DNA of 64,000 nt from Steinernema hermaphroditum. Its lineage: Eukaryota > Nematoda > Chromadorea > Rhabditida > Steinernematidae. The notes under the pieces were generated by a model that was given only the letters and a program-made list of their open reading frames with translations, made no database searches and was not told the origin of the DNA. The stretch spans positions 682,001-746,000 of the forward strand of contig CM059622.1 in assembly GCA_030435675.1 (NCBI GenBank), in the 5' to 3' direction. A program made the translations under genes and the position numbers. Below are positions 34,406-47,728 of the stretch, piece after piece (the stretch's first letter is position 1; the number at the start of each line of letters is the position of its first letter).

Positions 34406-37400
34406 ATGACACTCCGATCGAGGCTGGCCTTGATCTTGCTGTTTTTCATTGCTCAGGTGGGTTCTTCTGATGCATTAGGCTGGCCTATTACACTCTAAAT
34501 TTACAAGCCTAGGGCATAGGACACAAGCATGGCAAAGAGACGATTTCAAAAAGTCTAGACTCTCTGGCCGAGATTTCACTCTATAACTGTTCATAACACT
34601 AGGCCTAAGCCTAATTCAAGGACTGATATTGATGGCTGTTCAGTCATGGATAGGTATTTGAACTTCAGATACATGAAATGATCTAATCCCGCAAGCCTTC
34701 ATCACATCTATGGGGCTAAGGTGATGCTTGAGTCCATATCTATGACCATAAACATGCCCAAAGGAATTTCAGGCATGCCCAACAGATATGAGTCAAAATA
34801 TAAACCCCGAATCGGGGTTGGACATGGCTTTAAACAAGCTGTCAAGCAAAAAAGTGATCGGAAGTGATCAGAATCAGGCTTGGACGTAATGATTTTATTA
34901 TTCCACAGGCTGATCTAAAGCTACTGACACCCGGTACTCGAGAACGTACATTCATTTGAGACCTTCATGAAGGTTTTTAAGAGGTTAGGTTCACACTTCA
35001 AATCCGGCAAAGGGAATTCTAATCTATGATGAGTATGAGAACCTGAATCTTATCTCACCCTTCAGAGTCACCCTTACGCTTGCGAAGAAGTGCCCTGCAG
35101 CTCAATCTTCATCCAGAACGCGCCCAATCACACCTACACCTCCGGCAACGAGAAAGCGGGCATCACCCAGGAGCAGGCCTCAAGATGTACGGTCATCGAA
35201 GGCGACTTCGGCATCTTCATGATCACGGCCAACGAGTCCATCAACACGTCCTACATCAGCTTTCCCAACGTTCGCGAGATCACCGGATCCCTGTGGATCT
35301 TCCAAGCACTGTAAGATCGCCCTCGCCTTTCCTCATGTAATGTTCCCCTTGCAGAGGTCTCAAGTCGATCAACGACGTTTTGCCGAATCTTCGAGTGATC
35401 GGCGGTCAAACGCTCCTGATGCACTACTCACTGGTCGTCTTCCAGAACGCCTACTTCGAAGATCTCGGCTTGACGAAGCTGGCGGCCATTCGGAACGGCG
35501 GCGTCCGCATCATGCAGAACGATCTGCTGTGCAACACGCGCAACATCGACTGGACGAAGCTGACGTTCGGCGTCATCACCGACATCAAAACCGATCTGAC
35601 GAACCGACTGGCGAAGTGCGATAACACAGACCCTATATGTGGTCCTAGAGACAAGGCCCTGAGAGAGGAGCAGTGCAGTCATGTCGATGGGAAACTATCA
35701 TGTTGGAACAGCGAAAGTTGCCAGATGGGTACCGTCACCGCCTTCGATTCGATTCAAAATGCCGATTTTAGACTGTAAACACGGTATCTACTACGAAGGG
35801 AAGGTGAAGAGGAAGGGTCCCGGATGTGATCCGAACGGGAATCGCTGCCATGAATCGTGCTTCGGCGGCTGTGAGCGGGTGAACGATCCGTCGCGGTGCT
35901 ACAGTTGCCGGAACGTCATGTACAATGGGAGATGTGTGGACAGCTGTCCCCCGCACCTCTTTGAGTACATGCGAAGACGCTGTGTGACGGAGGAAGAGTG
36001 TCACCGGATGAAACCGTTCAACGGCAAATACTTCAAGGCGCTCGAAGGGAAATGCGATTTTGAATGTCCAGAAGGATATACCATAGGTAGATCCCCTAAC
36101 AGTCCTACCGTAATCGTCGTGTTTTCAGACGAGGACAAGATAAAATGCAACAAATGCACGGGTCCTTGTCTTCGTGTCTTCTCCGAAAACATCACCGTCG
36201 ACACTATCGAGAAGGCGATGGAACTTTCCAACTACCATATCATCGAAGGATATCTGGAAATCTCTCTCTACAGTATCGACGTGGCGCCAGAAGAGAAACT
36301 CATCGAGGCTTTCGAGAAGATCACTGAAATCCGCGGATATCTTCTTATCCGATTCACGCCGGCCATGCGATCTCTGAACTTGTTGCCAAAGCTGAGGAAA
36401 ATCCATGGAAAGCAGCTTTATAGAGATAGGTAAGGATGTGTCACAGCGTCTGGATTTTGTCTTTCGTCATGATACCGTAGGAATATCTCTATGGATGTGG
36501 TCTTAGGCTTTAGAATGATCCCTTTGGGGATGACTTTAGCTTTGAGGGATAGGAAACTGGGTGCCCTATCCCTATCCCCAATTCCTCGCAATGGCAATGG
36601 GGCTGTTGGAAATGGTAACCTAAGACCTATCTCTATCCATTTGAGGTGAAGTTCCTGGCTGCCATAGAATGGTCCCTTTAAGATGACTGGGTTCCATAAA
36701 CTGGGTGACCTATACCTATCTCTAGTGCTTTCTCGCTTCAAATTACAGGCTTTAGGGCATAAGCTTTAGAATGAACCCTTGCAAGATGACTTTGACTTTG
36801 AGGAATAGGAAACTGAGTCCCCTATCCCTTAGTCTCCTATTCCTTGGTCACTCATTCCGTAATTCCAGGTACGCCTTTGTAATCATCGAAAGCGAGAACC
36901 TCGACGACCTGGAACCTGGCCGCATCGAGATCCTCAACGGCACCGTCATGTTCAACAACAACCAGAAACTCTGTCCTTGGATCATCGATCGTTTCTTGCA
37001 CGCCGCCAACCTGACCGACAAGGTCGACGACACCGATGTTTCCCCGTTCTCGAACGGCGACGGAACGATCTGTGCCGAGGAGTACTTCACCGTCAACGTG
37101 ACCGAGGTCTTCGACTACGGATTCATTCTCCGTTGGGAACCCTACGACACCTCCAACATGGATCATCACCAGTTCTTCGGCTACGCCATCTACTACAAAA
37201 GCGTCGTAGGGCCTTCGAGCGACGTGAACCTCGACGACGAGCGCTCCAATGAGTGCTCCGACTCCTGGCAGAGCACGTTCTTCTCCGAGGACTCCAACAA
37301 ACGCATCACCCACGGCTACATCACGGCACAGCCGAATACGTACTACGCCTTCTACGTGGAGCCGAGGACGAATCGCTACACGAAGGCGAAGAAGACGGTG

Positions 37401-40400
37401 TCGAAGACGGGCTTCGTAAAAACGAAGTTTGGGATTCCTAGCGTGCCGATGGACGTCGCCTCAAGTTCAAGTGCCCATGACAAGGTGGAGGTGACGTGGA
37501 AACCGCCGACTACCCCCAGAGGGGTCATCACTCACTATCAAGTCAGCTGGAGCGAAGAGATCCGAACGGAGACCCTCGTCGGAGATGGATGTTCGTCGTT
37601 GACAACCCGTAAGTTCTATTCGTGCATTTTAAAATCAAAACTTGGCTCACTGCTACGGCTTACATACGTATGCTGGCATTCAACTACATTGCATTGTTAC
37701 ACTTAAAGTGATAGGACAGTCACAGATCCGCAAACCTAGCCACGTTCACCAAGATGCAGAGAATAGGTTCTCATAGACCCCAACTGACATGGACTTTAAC
37801 ACCTCATTACCTAATATATAGAAGCGTGGATCACTAAGAGGAGGCTAAACACATGATCATTTGGTATGGTAGTCCTTAGTCACTTGATAGCACGGTGAGG
37901 CGACTTGGTTGAGGCTGGAGACTCACGAAAACACGATGACACATCTATACACAGGCTGTTTTATTACAATCTATAGATTGCATACTTCATACTGTTTCAA
38001 ATGTAGATAGGGTGCATCGATGCCTTCAAAATCGATCTTGCAGCTCCTTCGGGATTGTGAGCTTCCGAACTGACACAGCTTGTCCTCATCATGGCCCTTA
38101 AATCGAGTTTCCACTACTTTTAGTGCAAGAGAACCTCTTTTCATGGAAATCCATAGCTTCTGCGCCTATCTGAAAGTGTGATTGTCGATAGGGTAAGAGA
38201 CTGAGTACATGCCTTCGTAATATCGTGACTTCAAGTTGTCATTCCAATTTCGACTATTTCGAATGTGTCGTCAAGAGGAAAGCGTTCGTCTTCATTGAGG
38301 TGCCATCTGTAGTGAGTAGGGTAAGATAGGATAGACTCGCTCCACCCATTAGCCTGGTTTCTACATTCAAAACTTACTAATTCTTGTAGATAACGCTCAG
38401 AATAAGTCGACAGCGTTGTGAAGATGCAGTTTGCTAAGTAACACTGAAAAGTTGAAAAGCTTTTCGACGCATTAAATGCAAATGAAATCAACACAGCTAG
38501 TGTCCGTGACGTTTAAGTCACTAAAACTAAGGCTCCGCATTGGAATTTAGTGTTGGCAGACAACTCTTATCTTCTTATCTCCGCCGTTAACGGCTGTAAA
38601 ACTAGCCTACCACATATGCTACCGTGCAACACCTTCAAGGAAATCGTTCAAAGTCAATTTATAAATAGGGTAAACATTCTTCTTAGGTTCCATCGACATT
38701 ATCCTATCCAAAAAGGAGGTGTACTTGGTTGTGTTTTCTTTCATGGCTCTTTGCCAGCAAAAAGCTCAATACGGGTTCGAACCCTCCGACGACCACAATT
38801 ATCTGCGCACCATACTCTCAAAGCTCTTTTAAAGGTTTCTATCCAAGAAAGCGCATCAATAGTAACATGGCCAACACTATGCGATTTTCTTTTGTCTTCT
38901 GGAACAGTATGTTTCCATTTTTGAAGTTCCACTCCTACCCTTTTTGGGCCCTAAATGGATTAGCCATTTGCAAAGCTTTTTGTAGATTACCAACATAATC
39001 TACCAGCGGAACCACCGAAAGGTCTGCTGAAGGACACGTGTTCGGCGACAAAAGGATGTTGTCAATGCGAGAAGAAATCCGAAAAGTTCAAGCGACACAT
39101 CAGCTTTTGCAATGAAGGAACGAGGTACGTTCGATATTCTAACATTTTCCATAGAGTATTGGATCTTTGCGTCTCTGCTTCGGGGCCTCGAAAACATTAG
39201 ATATCGCGATCTTGGCTATGAGCATGAGCTCGTATGACAGGGAGAATCAATTCCCTTATCGAAGCTCACCTTTGTGCCGCTCTGAAACTTTTCTAAGAGG
39301 GTAGGGAAGGCGAAAAACACATACAATTGAAATTGATTCATAATCTCCATACTTTCGTTCAGAATCTACTCAAATCACCGCAATCGTCGAAGCGCCAACT
39401 TCAGCGATCTTTCCACCGACCTAGAACCAACATCCGAAACCATCCATCACTTCGCCACCGGCTCCGACGGTAGCATCAACGTCACAACTCTCAGTCTCAC
39501 CCTGACGAACATGCGCCACTTCACCTACTACGTCGTCGGCGTCCGAGCTTGCCAGGACGTCAGCGTGGAAGGAGCGCGTTGTTCCGCCTACAAGATCACG
39601 CGTATCCGGACGATGCCCAACAAGATGAAGGATCTGGTCGATGTGGACAGTATTCGTGTGTACAAACGCAACGCGACCAGAGAGATGGAGAGGATTATCA
39701 CCTGGGAACATCCGGAGGATCCCAACGGAGTCATCTTTGCCTACACCGTCTCGATGGGCATTTCTGGAGAGAATGTAAGTACGGTAATTGAACGAAGGGC
39801 TTGTCTGAGTCTGCCCTCAACACCGACCCCATAAATTCCCACTCTCTTTCAGACGGCGTCGGTTCGTTGCATCACCAAAGACAAATTCGACGAGCAGGGC
39901 GGAATGCAAGTGACGCTGAACGCCTACGGCACCTACTATGTCAAAGTGCGGACGGTCACTATGTCCAAACTCGGCGAATTCACCGTAAAGAACAACGCTT
40001 TCCGAATCAAGACCAAGGGATGGAGTCCATGGGTGGGGGAACAAACACAGACTCACGTAATACCTGTCTTAGATCTGGGTGTTCATTGCCGCGTCCATCG
40101 TCGTCTTCATCATGGTTACCGTCGCCATCTTCTTCTACTACAATCAGTTCCTGAACAAGCGGATGCAGAAGTATTGGCGACAGACGGTGTCGGCCAACCC
40201 GGACTATATCAGTCAGCTGGAGACGTATCGGCCTGACGAGTGGGAGATTCCGAGGGAGGCGTTGGAGATTCATGAGGAGATTGGACGAGGCACTTTTGGC
40301 AAGGTAGACTCTGCTTCTGCTCATTCAACTCCATCTCCTCCTCTATAGGTCCTCCGCGGCTGCATGGACAACTACCGTAACTTCAGCGGTCAGGTAGTCG

Positions 40401-42060
40401 GCGAATGCGCTATCAAAACGGTTCACGACGACGCGCCACTCGCCGAACAGATCCACTTCCTGCTGGAGGGCAGTGTGATGAAGAAGTTCGGCAACGAGTT
40501 CATCGTCAAACTCTACGGCATCGTCTCCAACGGTTCGCCGCCCTACGTCATCATGGAGATGATGGCTAACGGCAACCTCAGGGACTTCCTGCGAGCCCAT
40601 CGGCCCGGCGCCGAGGAGAACGTCTTCGACTGGGACGTGCCCGACGAGCGACAGTTCTTCTTGTGGGCGGTGCAGATCGCCGACGGCATGGCCTACCTGC
40701 AGTCGGTGCAGTTCGTGCATCGCGATCTGGCCGCCCGGAACTGCATGGTCAACGAGCGAGGCTGGGTGAAGATCGGCGACTTCGGCATGGCCCGCGACGT
40801 CTGCTATCAGGACTACTACAAGCCGACGGCGAAGCGGAAACTGCCGATCCGGTGGATGGCGCCTGAGTCGCTGAAGGACGGCAAATTCTCGTTGTACTCG
40901 GACGTGTGGTCCTACGGGATCGTCATCTTCGAGCTGCTCACTCTCGGCGCGCAGCCTTATCCGCAGTTGGCGCAAGGTGAAGTGTTCGAGTTTGTAGCCA
41001 ACAACAGGACGATGGGACGACTGGAGGGGGCGTCGGATGTGTGGAACAATTTGATGAAGAAGTGCTGGAAACTGTCTCTCCGGCAGAGGCCCACGTTCTT
41101 CCACATCGTTCACTACCTGTTGCCCTATGTGCAGTCGAACGAATTTGCCAAGGTATGTACCTTTTCTAGTTACTCAAAATCCGATTTAAATTCCGATATA
41201 ACCAACCTTCTGCTCCACGATGTCCCAAACAGTAAAATCCAAGGGCTCAGATTGAGCGAGTTCGGGGGTCAAACATCCAAACGCTTAGTAGATCATGATT
41301 AGGGTTGACATTCAAGTCAGAAAGTCGCTCTAAGACCCTGGGGTCATTTCGTTCCTTCAGGACACCTCCATGCCCACTTCAGATTTAGGGGATGCTGGTG
41401 TAGGGCATGGCTCACTGACGGTCATTTCAACTCTGATCTGAAAATCAGCAAAAGGTCTTTTCACATCCTAACCATGCGGCTACGTCCGGAGATACGACAA
41501 TAGCCTCACTTTTTACAGCTCTCCATCGCCTACAACGACCCCGACGAGGTGTTCACCGATCTCTACGACAAGCCCTACAACTTCGATCTCGACGTCGATG
41601 ATATCCAGAACGAGAAGGACTCTGTTCCTGGACAGCCTTTTGCCTTGAGTCACGACCTTTTTACGGAGGTTAGTCCCTCCCATTACGGTTTTAGTTGTAA
41701 ATGTCGACTTTGCAGAAAATGGATATTGGAGGCGATAACCGAAGTGTACGGCCTACTGAGGTAACACATTGCTGCTTAGAACACCATTTTTAAAGTGACC
41801 TTCAGGAAGTCATAGACGACGACAACGTCACCTTGATCTCCTCATCCTACCATCGACGGCCTACCTATTCAATCGCTGTAAGACCAGGTCTCTGAGGTCA
41901 TTTCATACGAGCACCCTTTCAGTCCGACGACTACTCCAACGGCTACTACAGGCCCAGTCGTAGCAAAATCCATGAAGAGATGAGGCTCAAGGAGACGCGG
42001 CCCGGAGACGACTCCGAAGCGGAACATCTCATCGAGGCGGACGAGACGGAAGGACTTTGA
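34406..42060 (+). CDS. daf-2: DAF-2 insulin/IGF-1 receptor tyrosine kinase
   Basis: Predicted 1406-residue receptor controlling growth, dauer and lifespan. Exons 34406-34456, 35066-35310, 35355-35728, 35772-36086, 36129-36429, 36869-37608, 38986-39124, 39363-39774, 39853-40056, 40073-40303, 40349-41152, 41519-41668, 41716-41760, 41806-41877, 41923-42060; all phases agree. Order: signal peptide MTLRSRLALILLFFIAQ, L1, furin-like Cys-rich region, L2, fibronectin repeats, and a furin site RNRR|S (about 39391) dividing alpha and beta chains. Next are transmembrane helix IWVFIAASIVVFIMVTVAIF, juxtamembrane NPDY, and a kinase with GRGTFGKV, CAIKTV, HRDLAARNCMV, DFGMARD and PIRWMAPES. The activation loop reads DVCYQDYY, not the usual D-I-Y-x-x-D-Y-Y. 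The tail is short and acidic. The long introns (34457-35065, 37609-38985) hold no genes that I see. Confidence 0.96.
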
Positions 42061-42348
42061 TCTAATAATCTAATAATTTATCTCTATCTATCTCGGGTAT
42101 TTCTCTCTCTCTGTTATGTTGTTGCCATCTTCAAGAGCTTTTATCTTGTTTCCCTCGCACGTTAGGTCCTACAAGTAGCTGCCCCAATCAGGTAAATCCA
42201 TCTCTATGTGATTTTTCATACGAACTCTCGTCTACGTGTACAAATCGATTTTCTCAATATCTTTCCGCTGCCTCGTTATTTCTCTGTTAATAAACATGTT
42301 TCTGTTTCAAAAATGAAATGTACAAGATCTTGACTGTCTTCTGCATGT
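42061..42348. other. daf-2 3' UTR
   Basis: A/T-rich sequence after the daf-2 stop, with taataatctaataattt and possible poly(A) signals such as ttaataaacatg near 42287. Confidence 0.5.
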
Positions 42349-42390
42349 GACTCCGTGGCGCAACGGTAGCGCGTCTGACTCCAGATCAGA
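42349..42390 (+). pseudogene. Truncated tRNA-Trp (5' half only)
   Basis: Identical to the first 42 nt of the intact tRNA-Trp, through D arm and anticodon stem (ends CCAGATCAGA). It then breaks into unrelated tttatcttc; variable loop, T arm and 3' acceptor strand are missing. It lies 72 bp from an intact tRNA-His on the other strand. Confidence 0.9.
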
Positions 42391-42461
42391 TTTATCTTCT
42401 TTCTGAAGCAAAAACAGAAAAAAAAAGAAATGAAGCACGAGCAAAAAGTTAACAAAAGAAA

Positions 42462-42533
42462 TGCCCAAGGCAGGAATCGAACCTGCGTCGCCACGGCCAC
42501 AACGTGGAGTACTAACCACTATACTACTTGGGC
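42462..42533 (-). tRNA. tRNA-His (GTG), second copy
   Basis: Same as tRNA-His at 33718-33789 except that acceptor pair 6 is A-T instead of T-A (GCCCAAG/CTTGGGC), a compensated change that keeps the stem. The flank just beyond the 5' end (cggtctgtc..., gcaaagcgtatatga) resembles the flank of the first copy, so a segment longer than the tRNA was duplicated. Confidence 0.95.
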
Positions 42534-42730
42534 CGATGGTCTGTCTCCCGCAAAGCGTATATGATTCCTCATCAAGGCTTACCTCATCGACCAGCTGTCA
42601 GAACGGCGTGTGGACACCCCCTATTGGCCACCGCTCGTCACGATCGAGGCGAGATGGCCCCTTCCGGGGGGTACGTGGACATACACCGAAGATAACAAAC
42701 AAACCATTTGCGAATGTTCCGATAAAATCT

Positions 42731-45700
42731 TTATTCCTGAGTGTCTTCAGTTTCCTCATTGGAATCGTCCGACAAAAACATGACAGCAGTGTCCTCGATC
42801 AGCGCCTTGGCGCGTTCCCGCAGCAGCGCCACATCGGCGTCCGGTCGATCGAGGCACTGCGCGAGGTGAGGAAGAAGGCATACTGTAGCCATAGGCACAA
42901 ATCGTTGATAGCTCAGCTTGATGTTCTCGAGGGTGAGCTTGCACTCGGTGCCACCGTAGTAGCGCGTGAAGTTGTAGTGGTAGTTCTCGAGAAGGCGCGT
43001 TAGATGGGAGTGGCGATCTTGGGGACTCAGGTTCCAGCAGATCGCCTTGGCCACGTCTTCGGCGAAGCAACCTGGATGGGATACTGGAAAGGGCTGCGGA
43101 TTACGGTAGAATCGATTGGGCGACTAACAGGCCCAATCGGTGATGGCGCCGACTTTGTTATTGGCTCCCATGAAGACGTTCACCGCTAAGGGACTGCCAT
43201 GGACGAGGACGTTTTCGTTGCCTAGCTCTTTGCAAGCGTCGGATACGGTATTTGAGAGGTAGTCGGTGGAAATGTAGGGCTTCAGGCTCTGGAATATCTC
43301 AGATAAGTTCACCAACTTCTGTACATAGCCTGACTGTGTACCGATTTGACGCGGACACCAATTTGCTTGCCACGTCAGGCAATTCGTTTCGGAACCAGTC
43401 CGCTGTCCTAGTTACACAAATTCTTGAGCTCTTTTTCGCCTTTTCTTGGGATATCGCACTGCTTATGCCGTGCGCGCAATATAAACAAAGCTGTCAAGGC
43501 TACAGGGCTCGCTTTAAAGCGATATTCGAAGAAAAAAAGCGAAAAAGTAATCAAAAATTGGTGAAACAATGATAAAGGACTGGTTCCGAAGCGAATTGCC
43601 TGATGTAGCAAGCAAATTTGTGTCAAATCGTTCTGCTCCCATATAACCTACATCTCTCTGGCTCGGCTCTATTTCCTTGCTGTCCACAAGCACATCCAAC
43701 GTGGTCTCGATGGATTCACTCATCTCCTGGTACACCAGCGGACTCAACCCGGCGATCATCGTCGTCCACTCGGAGTCCTTCATCGATTGAGCATGTATCA
43801 AGGCCAAGATCTTCAACAGGTCCTGCACCGCCTCCACCCTCATTCCCTGCTTGTAATTGGCCATGGAGTACTTTTCGCCCAGGTCCTCCATCACCAGCAC
43901 GCTCCCACAGTTGTCGGAGCCTTGCTTCTGAAATATTTGCGTGAGTCAACGCTTTGTTTATGCTTTAGGACACAGACACTAAATCATTTCGACGAAATCC
44001 ATAAAAACAGCGCAATTTTGACGTCATTTGAGCTGAGATATATTGGGAGGGAGAGGGATATTTCGGGCCAATTATGCGAGCGAGTGCGATAAACAATTAC
44101 GTCTGGCGACGGCGATGTTCTGCACGTACGGAAAACAATCTATTTTTTGCTAAAATACAAGGGCATGGAGATGGATGGCGAGCTTTTGGCAAATGAATAA
44201 ACGAAGAGGATTGGCCTTTTTCATGTTGCATCTAGGGATGGGAACTCGAGCCGATTTCGCAATCCGAGCTCCGGTGCAGTTAGGCGGGTCGTTTCTCTCG
44301 TCGTCTGCTACCGCTCCCTGCGAACAGTCGGAATTTTGCCTAGCATATATGGCCGAAAACCGGCTGGGTTTGCGAAATCCTGAGCCGAGCTGGGTGGTCT
44401 GAGCCGGCTCTGGCTCAATTCCCATCTAACAAGAATAATCCAATGGTTGGCTTTTAGGAGAAAATCGTTCTGAACTGAGTCGGGCTATTTAAATGCAGCT
44501 GAGTGGAACCATCTACCAGGCCAGGGCCTAGAAAAGTATATACTCGTGGTTAATCATGGCTCGGGCTACTAGGCGAACAGCTAGTCCAGAAAGTTGCCAC
44601 AGATAGCTAAAGATGGCAACAAATGTTATGTTCGAGCTAGACAGCCGAGGCACTATCCTATAAAGAGCTTTCAGTGGCAAGGCCAAAGACTCATAGGCTC
44701 GCAGGCTTTCACTTCGCTTCTAGAGCCTATGCGTGCTTAGAATCACAAATAGCTTTAGTGTCCAACGTCCCCTAGTTCGTTTCACTCATTATTCGTGATT
44801 TAGCTTTCAAGCAATAATTGGTTACTGTCGAATATCGTGGATATCGTAAATTTTAGGTCAAGCCCCTGGAATTAGTGCCAATTGGAATAGCCAATCACAG
44901 GCCATTGATCAGCGTTCAGTCCGAACCTGCTTTATTCATTGATGGATTTGAGTAAGTAATATTTTTTTTTTGTTTTGCCGTATTTCCATCCTTCTTTCTA
45001 TCCCCTTAGTCTGTTCGTTGTGATCTAGGAGCAACCAATTCCAAAAATAAGTGATTTTTTCAGTTGGTTTTTGCTCTCAAAAGTCCTCTGCCAGGATAAT
45101 ACATCTCATATGTTATGAGTTTTAGTTGTTTATGTCGTTTATGGGTCTGGTCGGCGTGATTTAGTATTCCACTCTTTATCCCATTCGGACGCCAGCTCAA
45201 AATAGTTCGAATATTGATTTTCATTTTAGATATGTATATTCGACGAATACATCCACAAATCTTTTCGAGAAAAGCACTGAAACATTTCTAAAGAGTTTTT
45301 AGCACAAAAAGGTGTGCATCCAGATGAGATTTACTAAAAGAGTAGGGAAACCAGACGAGCAATGAACCAATTTCCGCGTGGTCCATTGTTGTTTTTCTTC
45401 CCTTTTGAAGGCTAAAGGTTGTGGCTTTCTTAAAAACGGCTTTCCCGCATTGTCAAAGTTGTTTACTTCACGAGTTGTTTTTCCATCGAAATGGAAGTGT
45501 TCCCTAATAGCTCTTAGAAGAAGGATTTACGCATGAATGTGCGATCTTTGTTTATGAATTGGCCTAAGAACATCGGAGGAAGTTATGCGTGTATTCTCGG
45601 AAAAGTCCTTAAACAGATAAGCGAATATTTCTCAGTGCCATGCCATATGAATGGGCCCTTGTGAACAAAGAGGCTCACCTTTATGACGAACACCCTCGGG

Positions 45701-47081
45701 ACGGCAATCTTCTTGTTCTTGATCAGCCACTCATAGGTGTTACACTCGCGCTTGAACATTCGATAGATCCATCTCGTCTTGTAGTCTGAAGACGTCTCGT
45801 CCGAGTTCTTCACGGGGATTTTCAGCACTACGGTATGTGGAAGTTTGCCTGCATTCTCCCATCCAAGAGTTACTCTGATCACTGTCGCCTTGTCCGTGTC
45901 TAAATGGAACGATTGACAACATTTCAACTAAAAACAAGTTATAAAAAGCTGCCAAAATAATCGAACCGTTACAAATCGATCGCTTCGAGCGTGAAATGTC
46001 TCTACACGTTCTTGTAGGTGTGTGCAAATTTGCCAATAAACCTCACTGTTGAGCCTAATATTTCAATGAATAGGTTCACGCTTCCCTAGAGATGGGAGAA
46101 TACCACACATATCGGCTAGAGCGAACACCGATAAAGAACCAGAATATCGGAAGCTAAAAAAACTTCAAGAGCGAGAGTATAATACACTTCAGGACAAAAA
46201 GCGCCTGGTTAAAAGAAGAATCTATCGCATGGTGGGCTGGAGCCAGTTGATCGATTTTGATACGGACTTATTCAGCTATGTTTATGTAGCGTGGCCTTCC
46301 GAGTTCGAGATCCAATGGTTGTTGAGGAGGAGAGGCCCTAAGGGAGACACGGGGACACATTTCAAGTCATCCTTTATAGGGTAGAGGTACCAATGAGCGG
46401 AACACAAAAGAACGTGGATTGAATCCATGCCTATCCTCATTTATGTGGACGCCACTGTAGGCTTCAGCCGGTTCAGCCGGTGTCAGTCTCTTGGTCGCTT
46501 GGAATCCCGCACATACACGCATAAAACTGGTTAAAATCACCATCAGAATAAAGCTAATAAGTGATTTTGAATACTCTATCTGACGACACTTTTGAGAAAT
46601 GAAGGAATCCAGAAACTGTTAGGTCCTTCCTTATGGTGACTCAATTGCTTGGCCAGATGACATACTTCAAATTCATGACCTGTCTCATTGAGGATGTTTG
46701 GGGTAGGAAAGGGGTAAAAAGAAGGTCAACAAAGGGATTTGGGGGGTGAAATTCCTATAACTTACCACTATAAGTAATCGAATTGAGTCTCTCAGCGATC
46801 CACTGAGGTTCCGGCTCATCTGGAACCTTGAACTTCTCGATGAGTCTCTGATGTAGCCACTCGAGAGGCACATCCGTGCCACACATGAACTGCAACTCGT
46901 CGCTCTTCACCAGCTGATCGCTATGATTGACGCTAATGGGTTCGGTGGACGAGTTGAACGACGAGATGTCGTCAGTGGGAGGCTCGATGACGACACTCAG
47001 CCTCGCGGCCAGGTCCTTCTCCTTGAGTGGGGGCGTCGCCACCGAGGAATCGCCGACGGCCGAAGACGATCCACAGCCCAT
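42731..47081 (-). CDS. CHK-kinase-like (DUF1679/EcKinase) protein, altered catalytic motif
   Basis: Predicted 447-residue member of the nematode-expanded choline/ecdysteroid-kinase-like family. Exons, high to low: 46766-47081, 45679-45899, 43652-43927, 43129-43318, 42731-43071; phases agree. The start gives MGCGSSS, a consensus for N-myristoylation plus palmitoylation, so membrane anchoring is likely. An earlier in-frame GTG is not needed. Family blocks: TVVLKIPVKNS (ATP Lys strand), KRECNTYEWL, VLVMEDLGEKY (hinge), then VLVHGSPLAVNVFM and AITDWAC. In active relatives the catalytic loop reads H-G-D-L-W-x-x-N; here the Asp is Ser, while the later metal-binding Asp (T-D-W) is kept. A reduced or absent kinase activity is likely. 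The stop codon overlaps an AATAAA poly(A) signal. Introns of 1751 and 866 bp are unusually long, and 43319-43651 contains a MITE. Confidence 0.88.
43342..43630. mobile_element. MITE with ~55 bp terminal inverted repeats inside an intron
   Basis: 289-bp element in the CHK-like gene intron. The left end cgatttgacgcgg...aatttgcttgccacgtcagg and the reverse complement of the right end cgatttgacacaaatttgct share about 50 bases, including caggcaattcg and ttcggaaccagtcc. No internal frame. Flanks show no clear target-site duplication by eye. Confidence 0.85.
44235..44427. mobile_element. Candidate small hAT-like MITE in an intron
   Basis: About 190 bp bounded by gggatgggaactcgagcc and, inverted, gatgggaattgagcc. 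The interior holds further inverted blocks (gccgatttcgcaa versus tttgcgaaatcctgagccgagc). The gggatggg terminus resembles hAT-type ends, but the target-site duplication is unclear. Confidence 0.55.
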
Positions 47082-47728
47082 GATGGCCACGAAGATTGAA
47101 CAGCGCTCGGAGGAAAACTTCGGGCGCCACGCCGTTCCGCCGAATAGGGCAATTGCGCTTCGACAAACACGGCAATTGCTCTTCCGTCAGCCAATTATGG
47201 GGCCGCCCCGAGAAGGTGACGTTTAGGGAGGGCGCGCCGGGCGCCTGATTCGGGTGTGACCGGGAGTGCGCCGTGGTTTGTGATGCAGAATAATTGCGTA
47301 GCGCCGCCGCACAAAGGGCCGAGTTGATGGGGAAACTCTTGTTGAATTGTACTCGGGACGGACTCAAAGGACACAAATTCCACAAGTCAAAATTCAAAGG
47401 ACTAGGAGTTAAGGGCTAAATTTGTACTTGATGTGTGAAATTGGAAAGGTTTAGAGAAGATGGTTTCGTGAGGACATCTTCATTTCAAAGCATTTTTTAT
47501 GAATAACACAAAAAAGAACAGGACCGCAGCCGAGTTGGCTCAAATTTGGGAAATTGCCAAGCCTCGTGGAGTGTAGTGACCGGCCTTTCCTAATGGACTT
47601 TCAGGTTCAGCCAGATTAGAGAAGACGGTAGTGAAGAAGAGGAACCTCCGAAGAAGAAAAGGCGCTTGCAAATCGTCTCTTGAGAACCGATGGAAATGAA
47701 CGAATTTATTAGCACAAAGCATAGGTCA
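47082..47728. other. Intergenic region, 5' flank of the CHK-like gene
   Basis: GC-rich near 47180-47260 (gggcgcgccgggcgcc), probably the CHK-like gene promoter; the rest is the 3' flank of the Gly/Tyr-rich gene. No gene seen. Confidence 0.4.

Noticed and set aside
38755..38800. gggttcgaaccct looks like a tRNA T arm
   Set aside because: No acceptor stem, D arm or anticodon arm at the right spacing; only an isolated palindromic arm.
40343..41113. 256-codon minus-strand frame opposite the kinase domain
   Set aside because: Antisense to the daf-2 kinase exon; His/Arg-rich composition arises from GC-rich codons of the sense strand.
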